Assembly: GCA_947624745.1 (NCBI GenBank)
Contig: CANQLR010000005.1
Coordinates: 1 to 64,000, forward strand
Direction: 5' to 3'
Length of the DNA: 64,000 nt
From: an uncultured Clostridia bacterium
GTDB lineage: Bacteria > Bacillota > Clostridia > Oscillospirales > Ruminococcaceae
Shown here: piece after piece, positions 15,601-24,381 of the stretch
Layout: each line of letters opens with the position of its first letter
Position numbering within the stretch: position 1 is the stretch's first letter
Program-made: the position numbers and the translations under genes
Notes under the pieces: model-generated
The model's input: the letters and a program-made list of their open reading frames with translations, nothing else
What the model was told of the DNA's origin: nothing
Databases searched by the model: none

Positions 15601-18047
15601 AACAAGATACAATTGAAATGGTATCTAATGTTTCTCATGGATCTAATCCAGCTATCAACTTAGTTTTAGGTGAAAAGGATGTAAATATTTTTAACAATTG
15701 CGTAGCACAGATAAATGAAGGACATATGACATTTAAACTGTATTCATGGATGTCCTATAATTTAACTTTTGATGATAATAAAGCTGGAGTTTATATTGTA
15801 GGTGCGTTTAGTGAAGCTCCTACTCTCACAATCGAATTCCCCGATACGGAAGGCGAGAGTGGTGTTACTCCTCCTGCCCCTGCATGCGACCACGTTTATG
15901 ATGGTTGGACATCAATATCTGACACAGATCACCAAGGCACTTGCTCAAAATGCGGAGATATTATAACCGAGTCTCACGAAAGCGATGGAAACTGGCTCTC
16001 CAACGCCGAAAATCACTGGCATAAATGCTCAAAGTGCGGCGGCGAATACGGCAGAACTGCTCACGAGCCGGGAGAATGGAAAGATTTAGGCAATGACAAT
16101 CACGAGCAACAGTGCAAAGTCTGCAACTATGCGATCAGCAGCGCTGCTCCCCACAACTTCGGCACAGACAATTCGGAGGAATATTGCATGGACTGCGGCG
16201 CGCCAAACCCGGACGTTAAGCACTATGCCCCCTCCACCCCGGCGGTCGCGGGCGGGATCGTCGGCAAGGCCACCGGCGGCAGCATTGAAAACTGCGTCGT
16301 CGCGGGCTACACCGTCACCGGCTCCTCGGCCGCGGGCGGCATCGTCGGCGAGAGCTCCGGCACCGCGATCACGAACTGCGAGGCGAACGTGAAGCTCTCC
16401 GGCGACGGCAGCGTGGGAGGCATCGCGGGCTCGACAAATGCTGCAATCAACGGCTGCTATGCTCTGATACACGGCTACAGCGGTAAAGCAACAAACACCC
16501 TCGGCGGCATTGCGGGCAAGACGACTGTCACGGTCAAAGTCGAAAACTGCTACGTCATTTTCGCGGGGCAGACGGCGGGCTACCCGGTGGCGGACAGAAA
16601 CATGACAAACACCGAAACATGTTACTATGTCAATGAAGAAGGCTTTTGCAGTGTGTCGGGCGACATTGTAAATTCTGCAAAGGGCGTAACTCTCGAAGAC
16701 TTGAAAAAAATAACACCACTTGACAGCTTTGAGCTAAACCCTGTGACATATGTTGACAGCGCAAGCCCGTCCGAAGGGGTTTATCAGTATCCCGCGATAT
16801 TCAAAGCCGAAAGCGTCGTTGAACATTACGGACCGGAAGTTGTCAAAACGACCAAGGCTCCCGGAGGAAAAGTAGTCACCGGGCCGCTTGTGGGTGTGTT
16901 TAATTTGTTTGAATATGCTGATGACCATAAGGTAGGCGGCTTGCTTAGTTATAACAGAGACGGTATTTTATATATGCATGATCAAGAAACCGATGGATCA
17001 ACTGTTACGGATAATCGACGCATAGGAGTTGTAATTGAAAAAGAATTCTTTAAGAAAATATCTGAGGAAGATGGCCGCTTGGATGATCCATATGACCTAC
17101 AAGACCTCTTAGACGGTACAGAAAAACATGGACAAATAGAGATTTGGGTAAATGACATGCAAATTCACACAGTTATACTTGCTAACGATCTTGATTATCG
17201 AGACGGAAATGTATTCGGCACATCTTCAGGCGAAACATTGGTAGGTATAAAAGACGGCAGCCTGCAGAGCGCCGGGCAAGGTAATCGGTTTAATGGTGAT
17301 GCCGGAGACTACGATTGCACAATATATTATTACTATCTATGTGATAATGACGGAAATAAATTGGAGTTGAGCGATTATATTGAAAAAACAATAACTGTCT
17401 ACTATACTAATCCATACGGCGAAAGAGGAATACTGATAAAAAGTGACTGGAATAACGGAGCTGTAAACAATAAAAATTTAAAGGGGGAGTTGGTTCCTGC
17501 CGGATATGAATTCGATGATAAGGGTGCTGCTATGGATACTCCTGCCGTGGGAGCATTTAAAGCGGGCTACAACAATTGGAGCGGATTAGGAGTATTTGGA
17601 ATAGCAGGAGGAAAAAGTTTTGGAAAGCTTGGAATTATAAATGCGCTAAAAGAATATTTCAATATTGGCGTATTTATTGCCGGCGACAAAGTAAAAGACT
17701 ATGAAGACGGTAAACTTAGAGTTTTGTTTAACGGCAATGAAATAGATCTTATTCCTTGGAAAGAAGCCTCATGTTTATCGTCTCCGGTAGCGAATCAAGA
17801 CGAACTTGATAGTGCAAATATAAATAAATATTCGGCATATATTATTAAAGATAGAAATGTTGTAAGCAGTTTTCAATGGCTGGGATATTTGCGTTTTGAC
17901 TTTGTATATGGAACTAATTTCTATTGCTCTGTGTCATTAGAAGATAATAATTGGAAAATGATCGGTGACGGAATGTGTCCTTTACCAGAGGAGGGCAAGT
18001 ACGGGTTTAATAGCAGCGGAATTGAGGCAGAAAGCATTACGCCATAA
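12693..18047 (+). CDS. Giant prepilin-like protein 1 with GLUG repeats (1784 aa)
   Basis: Start ATG 12693 is preceded by AGGAGGGTTTTTG. A class III prepilin signal is plain: KLG / FTLAELMIVIALL with Glu at +5, so prepilin peptidase should cleave it and the helix could enter a pilus. The next 200 residues match a pseudopilin (DDSARAIYMAAQHEF). From about residue 430 there are GLUG-type repeats (GGLVGKA, GGLIGKA, GGIVGKA) as in large surface adhesins. Residues about 927-1055 are encoded by unusually AT-rich DNA, and about 1063-1172 hold CxxC pairs (CSKCG twice, CKVCN, CMDCG). The last 500 residues are AT-rich as well. The C-terminal LVGVFNLFEY region matches LAGVFNFYYN in the paralogue at 48265-53244. 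It stands alone, far from the pilus cluster. Role inferred: surface or pilus-tip adhesin. Confidence 0.8.
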   Translation: MKRRKMFAKLGFTLAELMIVIALLAVVATVAVPSVAKYTKSISLRELDDSARAIYMAAQHEFKSKIAAGESLEVADTATLSTPKRYTGDGTITPVDHISYAIFSGKLATGELINVGAIEPELTENCFVIEYNADSGDVYGVFYSTDPEEFTDYKTAYNDDGGKYAAAVEKSSDRVSTLGYYGLENAPATAPPTPADIPAPSVKIINKEKLVLEVTAPAVTVKDNKIYTAVKINGVVDIVPRDNIHYLAPNGSFTVVLDTLGSENYALTEALESSNLERSFSSWITGHESEIAPGAELNIAVTFYDPEGMAIDQTVTVKANSLFADGSDTETAHIQYGRHLQNLTNCNTVKNVFIDKTIDFSNDSGDYEGWANENVYKNLKFETIARKENISISASAGVQIRYLNAEGGGIFAELDGAEVSGLTIVNATVEGDKSGAIAASASGGSFTDCRAYVEALNGEVWNNPEIKDPFEAYTVTGESAAGGLVGKAENVNFDKCYASVKVKATASGSFAGGLIGKAGGENLTVTDCFVGGHTEGGQFTENRRDNVSGATAGGLIGSASDTVTLSETVFTTCSVKGEAAANPICPDADKITISDPVNDCVYTLGKAFLGDAETVFAMPTNAKDASEATAEKPGFGKRYDNSVGSTFKHKVPGGMTMHGDWTTAETVSGFFYWEIEEGIYHVFVPGMVENDLCPNRDGKKITAYGYGAFSGDSLGKVTFKQGENPVEAEVSTDSGDIDGVAAVLNAKGVNVDKAKVNLYNFKGDITGFVTATVGGKTYSFAPDFYAICEGETAPGVYEVRCEEHLKNIVNYVDDITVKFVQSHDITPGVIKPIGDDGSPFKGSYDGGCYRIIDAQFEVADGGYAGLFGVTEGAEIKDVVLFNRAATASDFKSLAVWEEPVAASISALNGGEVLAAVSGQNYTATVTTRLVEGWIFEPWDEKPRLTYEIFAPGTEQAKRFIETFKKGCITEQDTIEMVSNVSHGSNPAINLVLGEKDVNIFNNCVAQINEGHMTFKLYSWMSYNLTFDDNKAGVYIVGAFSEAPTLTIEFPDTEGESGVTPPAPACDHVYDGWTSISDTDHQGTCSKCGDIITESHESDGNWLSNAENHWHKCSKCGGEYGRTAHEPGEWKDLGNDNHEQQCKVCNYAISSAAPHNFGTDNSEEYCMDCGAPNPDVKHYAPSTPAVAGGIVGKATGGSIENCVVAGYTVTGSSAAGGIVGESSGTAITNCEANVKLSGDGSVGGIAGSTNAAINGCYALIHGYSGKATNTLGGIAGKTTVTVKVENCYVIFAGQTAGYPVADRNMTNTETCYYVNEEGFCSVSGDIVNSAKGVTLEDLKKITPLDSFELNPVTYVDSASPSEGVYQYPAIFKAESVVEHYGPEVVKTTKAPGGKVVTGPLVGVFNLFEYADDHKVGGLLSYNRDGILYMHDQETDGSTVTDNRRIGVVIEKEFFKKISEEDGRLDDPYDLQDLLDGTEKHGQIEIWVNDMQIHTVILANDLDYRDGNVFGTSSGETLVGIKDGSLQSAGQGNRFNGDAGDYDCTIYYYYLCDNDGNKLELSDYIEKTITVYYTNPYGERGILIKSDWNNGAVNNKNLKGELVPAGYEFDDKGAAMDTPAVGAFKAGYNNWSGLGVFGIAGGKSFGKLGIINALKEYFNIGVFIAGDKVKDYEDGKLRVLFNGNEIDLIPWKEASCLSSPVANQDELDSANINKYSAYIIKDRNVVSSFQWLGYLRFDFVYGTNFYCSVSLEDNNWKMIGDGMCPLPEEGKYGFNSSGIEAESITP

Positions 18048-18051
18048 GTAT

Positions 18052-18411
18052 TCAGCAAAATAAAGCGACAGTATCACGCATTAGCACACTGCGGACAAAA
18101 CGGTCTGCAGTGTGTTTTTTTACATTTTGGAAGGTGAATGTATATTTTTGCTCGTAAACGAAATAGGTCGCCATGACTGCGGTGATGTTTTTATCTATAA
18201 CACGCTGAAGCTTACAGTTAAGAGCTTCGGCCTCATATCCTCCTAAAATTATCCTTCCGTCGATGACGCGCGCCGTCTCCTCGATGGCCTCGTCGTGGCC
18301 GGTGAGCGCTTCAAAGGAGCTGAACTGCGCGGCGCGGGCGCGGTTCGACATATGCGCGCGCTTGGCCGACTGCTTATGCGAAAGCCCTATTATATCCTCA
18401 TATTTGCTCAT
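18052..18411 (-). CDS. YolD-like protein
   Basis: 119 residues. It has the YolD pattern SNRARAAQFSSFEALTGHDEAI followed by a beta-rich tail. YolD-like proteins are commonly encoded next to Y-family polymerases and are thought to act with them in the SOS response; the mechanism is not settled. The start overlaps the 3' end of the metallopeptidase gene by 14 nt. Its last 30 residues are encoded by the terminator hairpin of the convergent giant pilin gene, and the protein seems to end slightly short of the usual length. Confidence 0.78.
   Translation of the reverse strand: MSKYEDIIGLSHKQSAKRAHMSNRARAAQFSSFEALTGHDEAIEETARVIDGRIILGGYEAEALNCKLQRVIDKNITAVMATYFVYEQKYTFTFQNVKKHTADRFVRSVLMRDTVALFC
18085..18121 (+). 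terminator. Terminator of giant pilin gene 1, inside the 3' end of yolD-like
   Basis: CACACTGC-GGAC and GGTC-TGCAGTGTG form a 12-bp stem followed by seven T. It lies about 40 nt after the giant pilin stop and within the coding sequence of the convergent YolD-like gene. Confidence 0.8.
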
Positions 18412-18964
18412 TTTTTCCTCCCATTCTCGCCAATAGGGCGCCGGCGTTTTGCTTGAGCCAAGTGCTCCACCTATAATACTCGGGGAATGCGCGCAGGACC
18501 TCGGCGTAGAACCGCTCGGAGTGGTTCATTTCCTTTCGGTGGCAGAGCTCGTGCACCACCACGCTGTCGAGGACCTCGGGCGGGGCGAGCATCAAAAGGC
18601 AGTTGAAGCTCAGATTGCCCTTTGACGAGCAGCTCCCCCACTTCGAGCACTGGTTCCTCACCGTTATCCGCCCGTAGCTCACGCCGATTATTTTTGCATA
18701 GTGCCCGACCCGCTCGGGGATCACCCTCATCGCCTCCTCGGCGAGCCCTTTTATTTCGTCCGGGGTGAGGGGCGTTATCCCCGCCAGGGCCTTTTTGCGC
18801 TCCTCCGCTTTTTTGAAATTTTTCTCTATCCAGCTCTCGTGCCGGGCGACAAACCTCTCTATCTCCGCCTCGCTGGCGCGCAGCGGCGCCCTCACCGTCA
18901 CGCCGTCTGCGTTCACCTCGATGCCGAGGGTCTTTCTTTTGCTCCTTATAATTTTGTACGTCAT
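18398..18964 (-). CDS. YgjP-like zinc metallopeptidase (M48/WLM type)
   Basis: 188 residues. The HELCH motif in VVHELCHRKEMNHSERFYAEV supplies the zinc ligands and catalytic Glu, with a further His in the Asn-His-Ser segment, as in the YgjP family (formerly DUF45). The upstream part YGRITVRNQCSKWGSCSSKGNLSFN is the typical core. No signal peptide, so cytoplasmic. It overlaps the polymerase gene by 4 nt (ATGA). Substrate unknown; such genes are often found near restriction or DNA repair genes. Confidence 0.85.
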   Translation of the reverse strand: MTYKIIRSKRKTLGIEVNADGVTVRAPLRASEAEIERFVARHESWIEKNFKKAEERKKALAGITPLTPDEIKGLAEEAMRVIPERVGHYAKIIGVSYGRITVRNQCSKWGSCSSKGNLSFNCLLMLAPPEVLDSVVVHELCHRKEMNHSERFYAEVLRAFPEYYRWSTWLKQNAGALLARMGGKNEQI

Positions 18965-20460
18965 GCCTTGTGACCTCCTATCTGTTGATTTCTCTCCTTC
19001 GCGGTCGCGCCCTCCTCAAAATTCATGCCCTTTAAGACCGCGTTTTTGCCGTATTTTTTCTTGATCCCGAGGACCGCCTTTTGCAGGCTTTTTTCCTTCG
19101 CGAGGGCGGTCTTTTGCTTCTCGCGCTCGCGGTCGAGCGCCTCGTAGTCGGTGAAAAAGTCCAGCTGCTCCGGCTGCTCCTTCGGGATATCCGCCTCCGG
19201 AATTACGTTGCAGGCGGCGATGTTTATCCGCCGGATCAGCATATTTTTGCCGACTATCCTGTCGTAGAGCTTAAGCACCGCCTCGGTGAGAAGCTTGGTC
19301 GAACTCGTCGGGAAGTCGAGGTTCGCGGTGCCGTGCGCGTGCTTCGGGACCGTTCTGCCGTAGTGGTCGACCGTGACCTCCCCCTCGTAGCCGTTTGAGA
19401 TGTTCTCGACGTCATACCCCACCGTCAGGACCATCTGGCGCGTCGCGAGCCCTTTGTCGACAAGATCGAGCGCCATCTGGTCGGTCATCTCGCGGACAAT
19501 CAGCCGCGCCTTGCCGAAATCGTAAGGCTCCTTAAGGACCTGACCCGAGCTTAAGCTGTTCGATTCGGGCTTATAGGCCTTTATGTCGGCGATTGTGACC
19601 GGCTCCCACCCCCACGCGTGGTCGATGAGCAGCTCCGCGTTGACCCCGAAAAGCTTGTAGAGCAGGTCCTCGCCGGTCAGTGAGCGCCGCGCGATATCCC
19701 CCATCGTGAACATTCCGTGCGCCTCGAGCTTTTTGGAGTATCCCCTGCCGATCCGCCAGAAATCGGTCAGCGGGGTGTGATCCCAAAGAGTTTTGCGATA
19801 GCTCATCTCGTCCAATTCCGCTATCCTGACGCCGTCGCGGTCGGGCTGCATTTTCTTCGCGACAATGTCCATCGCGACCTTGCAAAGATACAGGTTCGTG
19901 CCGATCCCCGCCGTCGCGGTGATGCCCGTTTTGTCAAGGACCTCGCGTATCAGGAGCATCGCGAAATCGTGCGCCGAGAGGCCGTAGACGTCAAGATAAT
20001 CGGTGGCGTCGATGAAGACCTCGTCGACAGAGTAGACGTGTATGTCCTCGGGAGAGACGTATTTCAGGTAAATCCCGTAAATCCGCGCGCTGTAGTCGAT
20101 GTAAAGCGCCATACGCGGGGGCGCGACGATGTACGAAACAGCAAGGGAAGGGTCGCGCGCGAGCTCCTCCGCATAAAAGCTCTCGCCGGTGAGCCTTCGC
20201 TTGGGGGATCTTCGCAGGCGCTCCGAATTTACCTGCCTCACCAGCTCGACGACCTCGAAAAGCCGCGGCCTGCCGGGTATGCCGAAGGCCTTCAGGGACG
20301 GCGATACCGCGAGACAGATGGTTTTTTCGGTGCGGGCGGCGTCCGCGACCACAAGGTTCGCCGTCAGCGGGTCGAGCCCCCGCTCGCGGCACTCGACCGA
20401 GGCGTAAAAGCTCTTGAGGTCGATGGCGATAAACTGCCGCTGCTTATTAAGTTTTGCCAT
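18961..20460 (-). CDS. Y-family (UmuC/UvrX-like) DNA polymerase
   Basis: 499 residues. Translesion polymerase with palm-domain acidic residues in AIDLKSFYASVE (Asp14) and SVDEVFID (Asp146, Glu147); finger and little-finger domains follow, the latter around residues 270-420. Near the C-terminus QPEQLDFF fits a sliding-clamp-binding motif. The family is the long Gram-positive type (YqjW/UvrX). It heads a three-gene operon with overlapping ends: polymerase, metallopeptidase, YolD. The promoter carries two LexA-like boxes, so damage-inducible expression is likely. Confidence 0.9.
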   Translation of the reverse strand: MAKLNKQRQFIAIDLKSFYASVECRERGLDPLTANLVVADAARTEKTICLAVSPSLKAFGIPGRPRLFEVVELVRQVNSERLRRSPKRRLTGESFYAEELARDPSLAVSYIVAPPRMALYIDYSARIYGIYLKYVSPEDIHVYSVDEVFIDATDYLDVYGLSAHDFAMLLIREVLDKTGITATAGIGTNLYLCKVAMDIVAKKMQPDRDGVRIAELDEMSYRKTLWDHTPLTDFWRIGRGYSKKLEAHGMFTMGDIARRSLTGEDLLYKLFGVNAELLIDHAWGWEPVTIADIKAYKPESNSLSSGQVLKEPYDFGKARLIVREMTDQMALDLVDKGLATRQMVLTVGYDVENISNGYEGEVTVDHYGRTVPKHAHGTANLDFPTSSTKLLTEAVLKLYDRIVGKNMLIRRINIAACNVIPEADIPKEQPEQLDFFTDYEALDREREKQKTALAKEKSLQKAVLGIKKKYGKNAVLKGMNFEEGATAKERNQQIGGHKA

Positions 20461-20483
20461 CGCCTCACGCCTCCCGATTTAAG

Positions 20484-20534
20484 GAACATATATTCTACGA
20501 TTATTATTATAGCACGTATGTTCGAGAATGTCAA
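20484..20534 (-). promoter_or_regulatory. Promoter with two LexA (DinR)-like operators
   Basis: Minus strand: TTGACA (20534-20529), 17-nt spacer, TATAAT (20511-20506). Two near-palindromes of the GAAC-N4-GTTC type each have one mismatch: 20512-20523 (GAACATACGTGC, filling the spacer) and 20484-20495 (GAATATATGTTC, in the early leader). Binding at either would block RNA polymerase. LexA control is inferred from the match. Confidence 0.65.
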
Positions 20535-20599
20535 GAGGCAAAATAAGGGGTGGAGTACAAAGATTTGGACTCCGGCACTGCCGGCGGATTTATTCGGGC

Positions 20600-20632
20600 A
20601 AAAAGAAGCCCCGAGGTATACCCCCGGGGCCG
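20600..20632 (-). terminator. Terminator of the HD-GYP gene
   Basis: Minus strand: GCCCCG and CGGGGC arms around GGGGTATACCT, followed by TTCTTTTT, just beyond the HD-GYP stop. Confidence 0.7.
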
Positions 20633-20634
20633 GT

Positions 20635-22545
20635 TTAGTTTTCTCTTCCGAAGTGGAATCTTGAGTCGTCGGAGCGGCTGAGTTCGATATAGGTCTCGAA
20701 ATATATTTTGCGGCGCTGGGCTGCGATCTCGACCTTGACCTCGTCGCAGAAGTCCTTATCGTTGAAAAGCTCGGCGACATAGGGCGCGTAGCGGGTGCCC
20801 GACCAGCGCTTTATCTCGTCGAAGAGGGTCTCCACCGACTTCGTTTCGGCATAGCAGCGGCCGATGTTATCGGTGCCGGCCTCGAGCGAATCGGCGACGG
20901 TGATGATGTCGATGACCGCCCTCGAACGGCGCGGGATCACAGCCTTTCCTGCCGGATAGCCTCCCTTGCCGTCGAAGAACCTGTGGTGGTTAAAAGCCGC
21001 CTGCGCGTGGTCCTCGAATCCGCCAAGCTTTGTAAGAAGGTCGGCGCCGAGCACCGGGTGATACTTTATCGCCAAAAATTCCTCGTCGGTGAGCTTTCGC
21101 GAATAGTTGCCGATGTGCTCCATTATCATGCACTTGCCGATGTCGTGGTAAAGCCCGCAGAGCCGCGCGGTTTTGGCGAGGCGGTGCTTATCCGCGACGA
21201 TGGTGGCGACGTTTTCTATGCCGAGGACGCCGCGCAGCGTCTCGGGATTTGTGTCGCAAAGGCGCAGGAACAGCTTTTCGGTGAGCCAGGCGACCATGTG
21301 CGAGTGGATATACGTCGGCGGGTGGCAGGCGAGGATATATTCGAGCACCTGCTGGCGGTAGGTCATACCGGTGCCGGAGCGGTACCAGAGAGTTTCGCGC
21401 AGATCGGAGCTGAGCTCGTTCGCGTACTGGTTGCGGGGCATTCTCATGAGATACTCGGAGGTCTTATCCTGAGCGTCAAGAAGGATATTTTCGTAGGCCT
21501 CCTGAGATTTTTCGTCGAGCTGCTTCGAGTAGTACTGCATGAGTATCGGCAGGCGGAGGTTCGTGAACAGGCCGTTTGATGTGAAATCGTTCGGCTCGGC
21601 GCTGCGATAGATCTTCAGAAACTCCTCGATGAGCTCCTTCGGGCTTATTTCGCCGACGTGATACCGAGCGGCGTGATAGCGGTACAGAACCTCCGGCATT
21701 ATGGGCCTGCCGGCGGCCTCGGCGCGCTTTTTCTCGACCCCGTAGACATACTCGGCGGCCTTTTTGGCGTATTCCGAGACGATTTTGTACTCGTCCGGCG
21801 TAAAGCAGCTTTCGCGAAGCTTTGAGACGGAGGACGTGAAGGAGAAGCAGGTCAGATACAAAAAATTGTCCCACGGAAGCTCGGGGCAGCCCTCCCGCTT
21901 TTTCGGGTCGGTGACGAGCGCTACCGTGCTTTTTACTATTTCAAGATAATTTCTGAACCATAGATAGCTCTTTTCGCTGACGGTTTCGTCGAAGCCTTCG
22001 ATGACCGCGAACCTGCTCGAAACGAGCCTGCGGTTGGCGTTTGTGCGGATTATGTAGCCCTTGGTGTCGGGGTCGTCGAAGCTGTCGTAGTCGTCCATGA
22101 AGTCCTGGACCTCGGCAAGACACCCCGCGACCTGGTCGGTAAAGAGGTCTATCCCGGCGTCCTGGCGGACGAGGCGCATGTAAAACATCGCGGTGCTCAT
22201 CCAGTAGCAGGAGCGAATCAGGAGCCGCCTGTCCCCGCGAATGACCGCGGCGTCGTGGCAGAGCTTGTAGATGACGTAAAATATCGGATAGTCGAGCCTG
22301 CCGAGGGCGTCGGCAAATTCGGTCAGCTCGGCTATTTCTTCGTCGGTCACGGTCTCCGGTTTTTTCGAGAAGAGGACCTCGTTCAGAATTTCGTCGTTTC
22401 GCTTGTGGAGGCTGTAGAGCTTTCCGGCGTTTCGCTGGATACGGCCGATGACCTCCTCCTCGCTCATGTCAGGCGAAACCGTGACCGTCATCGAGTCGGA
22501 GACCTCATTCACGTTGTCGATATATTCCCTGAAGATATCCCTCAC
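20635..22545 (-). CDS. Soluble HD-GYP domain protein with long helical N-terminal region
   Basis: 636 residues, no membrane segment. The N-terminal 430 residues are mostly helical without a known domain. The C-terminal 190 residues have the HD pair in LYHDIGK and the extended HD-GYP motif HHRFFDGKGGYP, followed by ITVADSLEAGTDNIGRCY, so it is a candidate cyclic-di-GMP phosphodiesterase. The GTG start at 22545 follows AAAGGCGG. Promoter at 22587-22615, terminator directly downstream: a single-gene unit. The N-terminal region may be a sensor or partner-binding part; ligand unknown. Confidence 0.8.
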   Translation of the reverse strand: MRDIFREYIDNVNEVSDSMTVTVSPDMSEEEVIGRIQRNAGKLYSLHKRNDEILNEVLFSKKPETVTDEEIAELTEFADALGRLDYPIFYVIYKLCHDAAVIRGDRRLLIRSCYWMSTAMFYMRLVRQDAGIDLFTDQVAGCLAEVQDFMDDYDSFDDPDTKGYIIRTNANRRLVSSRFAVIEGFDETVSEKSYLWFRNYLEIVKSTVALVTDPKKREGCPELPWDNFLYLTCFSFTSSVSKLRESCFTPDEYKIVSEYAKKAAEYVYGVEKKRAEAAGRPIMPEVLYRYHAARYHVGEISPKELIEEFLKIYRSAEPNDFTSNGLFTNLRLPILMQYYSKQLDEKSQEAYENILLDAQDKTSEYLMRMPRNQYANELSSDLRETLWYRSGTGMTYRQQVLEYILACHPPTYIHSHMVAWLTEKLFLRLCDTNPETLRGVLGIENVATIVADKHRLAKTARLCGLYHDIGKCMIMEHIGNYSRKLTDEEFLAIKYHPVLGADLLTKLGGFEDHAQAAFNHHRFFDGKGGYPAGKAVIPRRSRAVIDIITVADSLEAGTDNIGRCYAETKSVETLFDEIKRWSGTRYAPYVAELFNDKDFCDEVKVEIAAQRRKIYFETYIELSRSDDSRFHFGREN

Positions 22546-22586
22546 CGGATCCGCCGCCTTTCTTAACGAAATAACATATTTATATT

Positions 22587-22615
22587 ATTATACCATGGGA
22601 GGGATATAAAAGCAA
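22587..22615 (-). promoter_or_regulatory. Sigma-A promoter of the HD-GYP gene
   Basis: Minus strand: TTGCTT (22615-22610), 17-nt spacer, TATAAT (22592-22587). Confidence 0.7.
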
Positions 22616-22742
22616 GGTGAATATTTACCAAATAAATATTTAAGCAATTGGCGGTTTTATATAAACGCAGGAGCAAAAGCCCTTATTTTCAGGCAGTTTT
22701 TGCCAATTTACCATGAAAAGTTTGATTTTTTATCCCGCGCGA

Positions 22743-23561
22743 TCAGCCGAAACGCTCCATGAAGATGTCCGGCCACATCAGAGCGTCGGCGTTTTTGTTG
22801 ATCTTCTCCTCCGACCAGTCCCACCAGCGGGTCTTAAGGAGCGCCCTTATCATCTCGGGGCGGTAGCGGTACTTGATGACGTTCGCAGGGACGCCGACAA
22901 CGACAGAATAGGGCGGGACGTCCTTTGTCACGACCGCGCCCGCGCCGATGACAGCGCCGTCGCCGATGGATATGACCTTGGAGCAGTTTATAAAGGTGTG
23001 GGCGCCTATCCAGACGTCGTTTCCGATGGTGATCTTCGGCTTGCCGTAGGCGTAGGGGTGCTTCGGATCCAAAGCGCAGAGCTTTTTGAACTTGCGGCGG
23101 TTTTCCTCGCTTAAGCAGCCGTCCAGCTCGTCGGTCACGAACATCATGTTAGAGTGGTGGTCGCAGTGAATGACGGCGGTGGAGTTTATCGAGGTGTAGC
23201 GCCCGATCGACTCGATATAGCCGTTTTGACAGGCCTCGATGACGCCCTCGCCGAAATAGGTCTGACGGCCGATCTTCGCGCCGTAGAGCTCCCAGTCAAA
23301 GGGAAGCTCGTGGCCGACGTCGGAGTATACTATATAATCGGCGACGCTTTTGTAATTCCCATCGCGGCGGTCGTAAAGAAAGTCGGCGAGGTCGTCGTCG
23401 GTAACCGCAACGACGTAGTGCTTTTTCGGGTCGACGTTTTCGGTGAAGGCGTAGCCGTAGGGCTCTAACTGGCGCTTTAAGAGCCTCGAAGGCTCGCCCC
23501 AGACGACTATCTCCCGCCCGTTCAGACAGTGCTCGAATATCTGCTTGAGTCTTGTAATCAT
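22743..23561 (-). CDS. Left-handed beta-helix (hexapeptide repeat) O-acetyltransferase
   Basis: 272 residues. An N-terminal part of about 95 residues has an alpha/beta pattern ([21 protein letters not shown]). The C-terminal part has hexapeptide repeats and the CatB/Vat-type segment [48 protein letters not shown], ending in WWDWSEEKI, typical of acetyl-CoA-dependent sugar or xenobiotic O-acetyltransferases. AGGTGATATC precedes the ATG, and the gene starts 4 nt after the stop of the upstream gene, so it is the second gene of a pair. The acceptor is unknown; cell-surface glycan is plausible. Confidence 0.82.
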   Translation of the reverse strand: MITRLKQIFEHCLNGREIVVWGEPSRLLKRQLEPYGYAFTENVDPKKHYVVAVTDDDLADFLYDRRDGNYKSVADYIVYSDVGHELPFDWELYGAKIGRQTYFGEGVIEACQNGYIESIGRYTSINSTAVIHCDHHSNMMFVTDELDGCLSEENRRKFKKLCALDPKHPYAYGKPKITIGNDVWIGAHTFINCSKVISIGDGAVIGAGAVVTKDVPPYSVVVGVPANVIKYRYRPEMIRALLKTRWWDWSEEKINKNADALMWPDIFMERFG

Positions 23562-23565
23562 GATA

Positions 23566-24240
23566 TCACCTGTAAACCAAAAGTTTTTCTATGTTATTTC
23601 TCGGCGCATCGGGAAAGCTCTTTTCCACTGCGCTCACGAGCCTTTCAAACGACTCGGACGGCTCGCGGCTGTAGGCAGAGCGGGTCAGATCCTCGCCGAA
23701 CATGCCGTCGAAGGTGGAATACCGCGCAACGCCCCAGCCGTAGGTCTTTCCGGTCTTGTCGACCATGTATTCAAAGTCGGAAACGCATATGTAGCCCTGC
23801 ATCTGAAGCCGGGTGATCACGCCGTCGAAGCCCTTCTGGCCGCCCGAGCGGGTGTAGCCGCAGAGGCTCTTGAGCTTTTTCGAGAGAAGGCTGCCGTAGC
23901 GGGAGACGGTGTCGAAGACGTCAAGGTCTTTTCTTCCGGCGAGGCCGCATTCATAGCGGGAGTCGAAGTCGTAGCCGTCGCGGCGGTAGTTCAGAAAGTC
24001 GGGAAGCATTCTTTCGGAGATGTAGCCCGCCTTCGAGGCGAAAAGCTTGCCGTAGGCGCAGCCGCCGAGGCGTATGACCGGGCCCTTCCACTCCCACGGG
24101 CCGGGAACGTCGGAAAACCATATCTCCCTCGGAGTGTGCTCCTCTATCGAGAAGCCGGGAACAGTATTCCTGAAAAAGGGCAGGAAACCCCATCTGTCGA
24201 CAAGCTCCCAAACGTCCTTTTCCGAACGTATCTTGGGCAT
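23566..24240 (-). CDS. Conserved hypothetical protein, possibly AlkZ/YcaQ-related
   Basis: 224 residues from the ATG at 24240, which follows GGGAGGAG; an upstream in-frame ATG at 24327 would cross the promoter. The sequence contains [22 protein letters not shown] and [20 protein letters not shown], which I associate only tentatively with the AlkZ/YcaQ-like winged-helix DNA glycosylase group. No membrane segment. It is the first gene of a two-gene unit with the acetyltransferase. The family call is a guess from the pattern; function unknown. Confidence 0.55.
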   Translation of the reverse strand: MPKIRSEKDVWELVDRWGFLPFFRNTVPGFSIEEHTPREIWFSDVPGPWEWKGPVIRLGGCAYGKLFASKAGYISERMLPDFLNYRRDGYDFDSRYECGLAGRKDLDVFDTVSRYGSLLSKKLKSLCGYTRSGGQKGFDGVITRLQMQGYICVSDFEYMVDKTGKTYGWGVARYSTFDGMFGEDLTRSAYSREPSESFERLVSAVEKSFPDAPRNNIEKLLVYR

Positions 24241-24271
24241 AATAACTCCTCCCGTCAAAAGCTTTTTCAGC

Positions 24272-24300
24272 ATTATAACATATCCCGGCGACAAAATCAA
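24272..24300 (-). promoter_or_regulatory. Sigma-A promoter of the hypothetical/acetyltransferase pair
   Basis: Minus strand: TTGATT (24300-24295), 17-nt spacer, TATAAT (24277-24272). Confidence 0.7.
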
Positions 24301-24381
24301 TAGCGCGGGGAAAGAAAGCGGGGTCAACTTTTTGACTAAACGGAGGGGGAAGCGGGTAAAAATTATTGTCGATTTCGCCGA

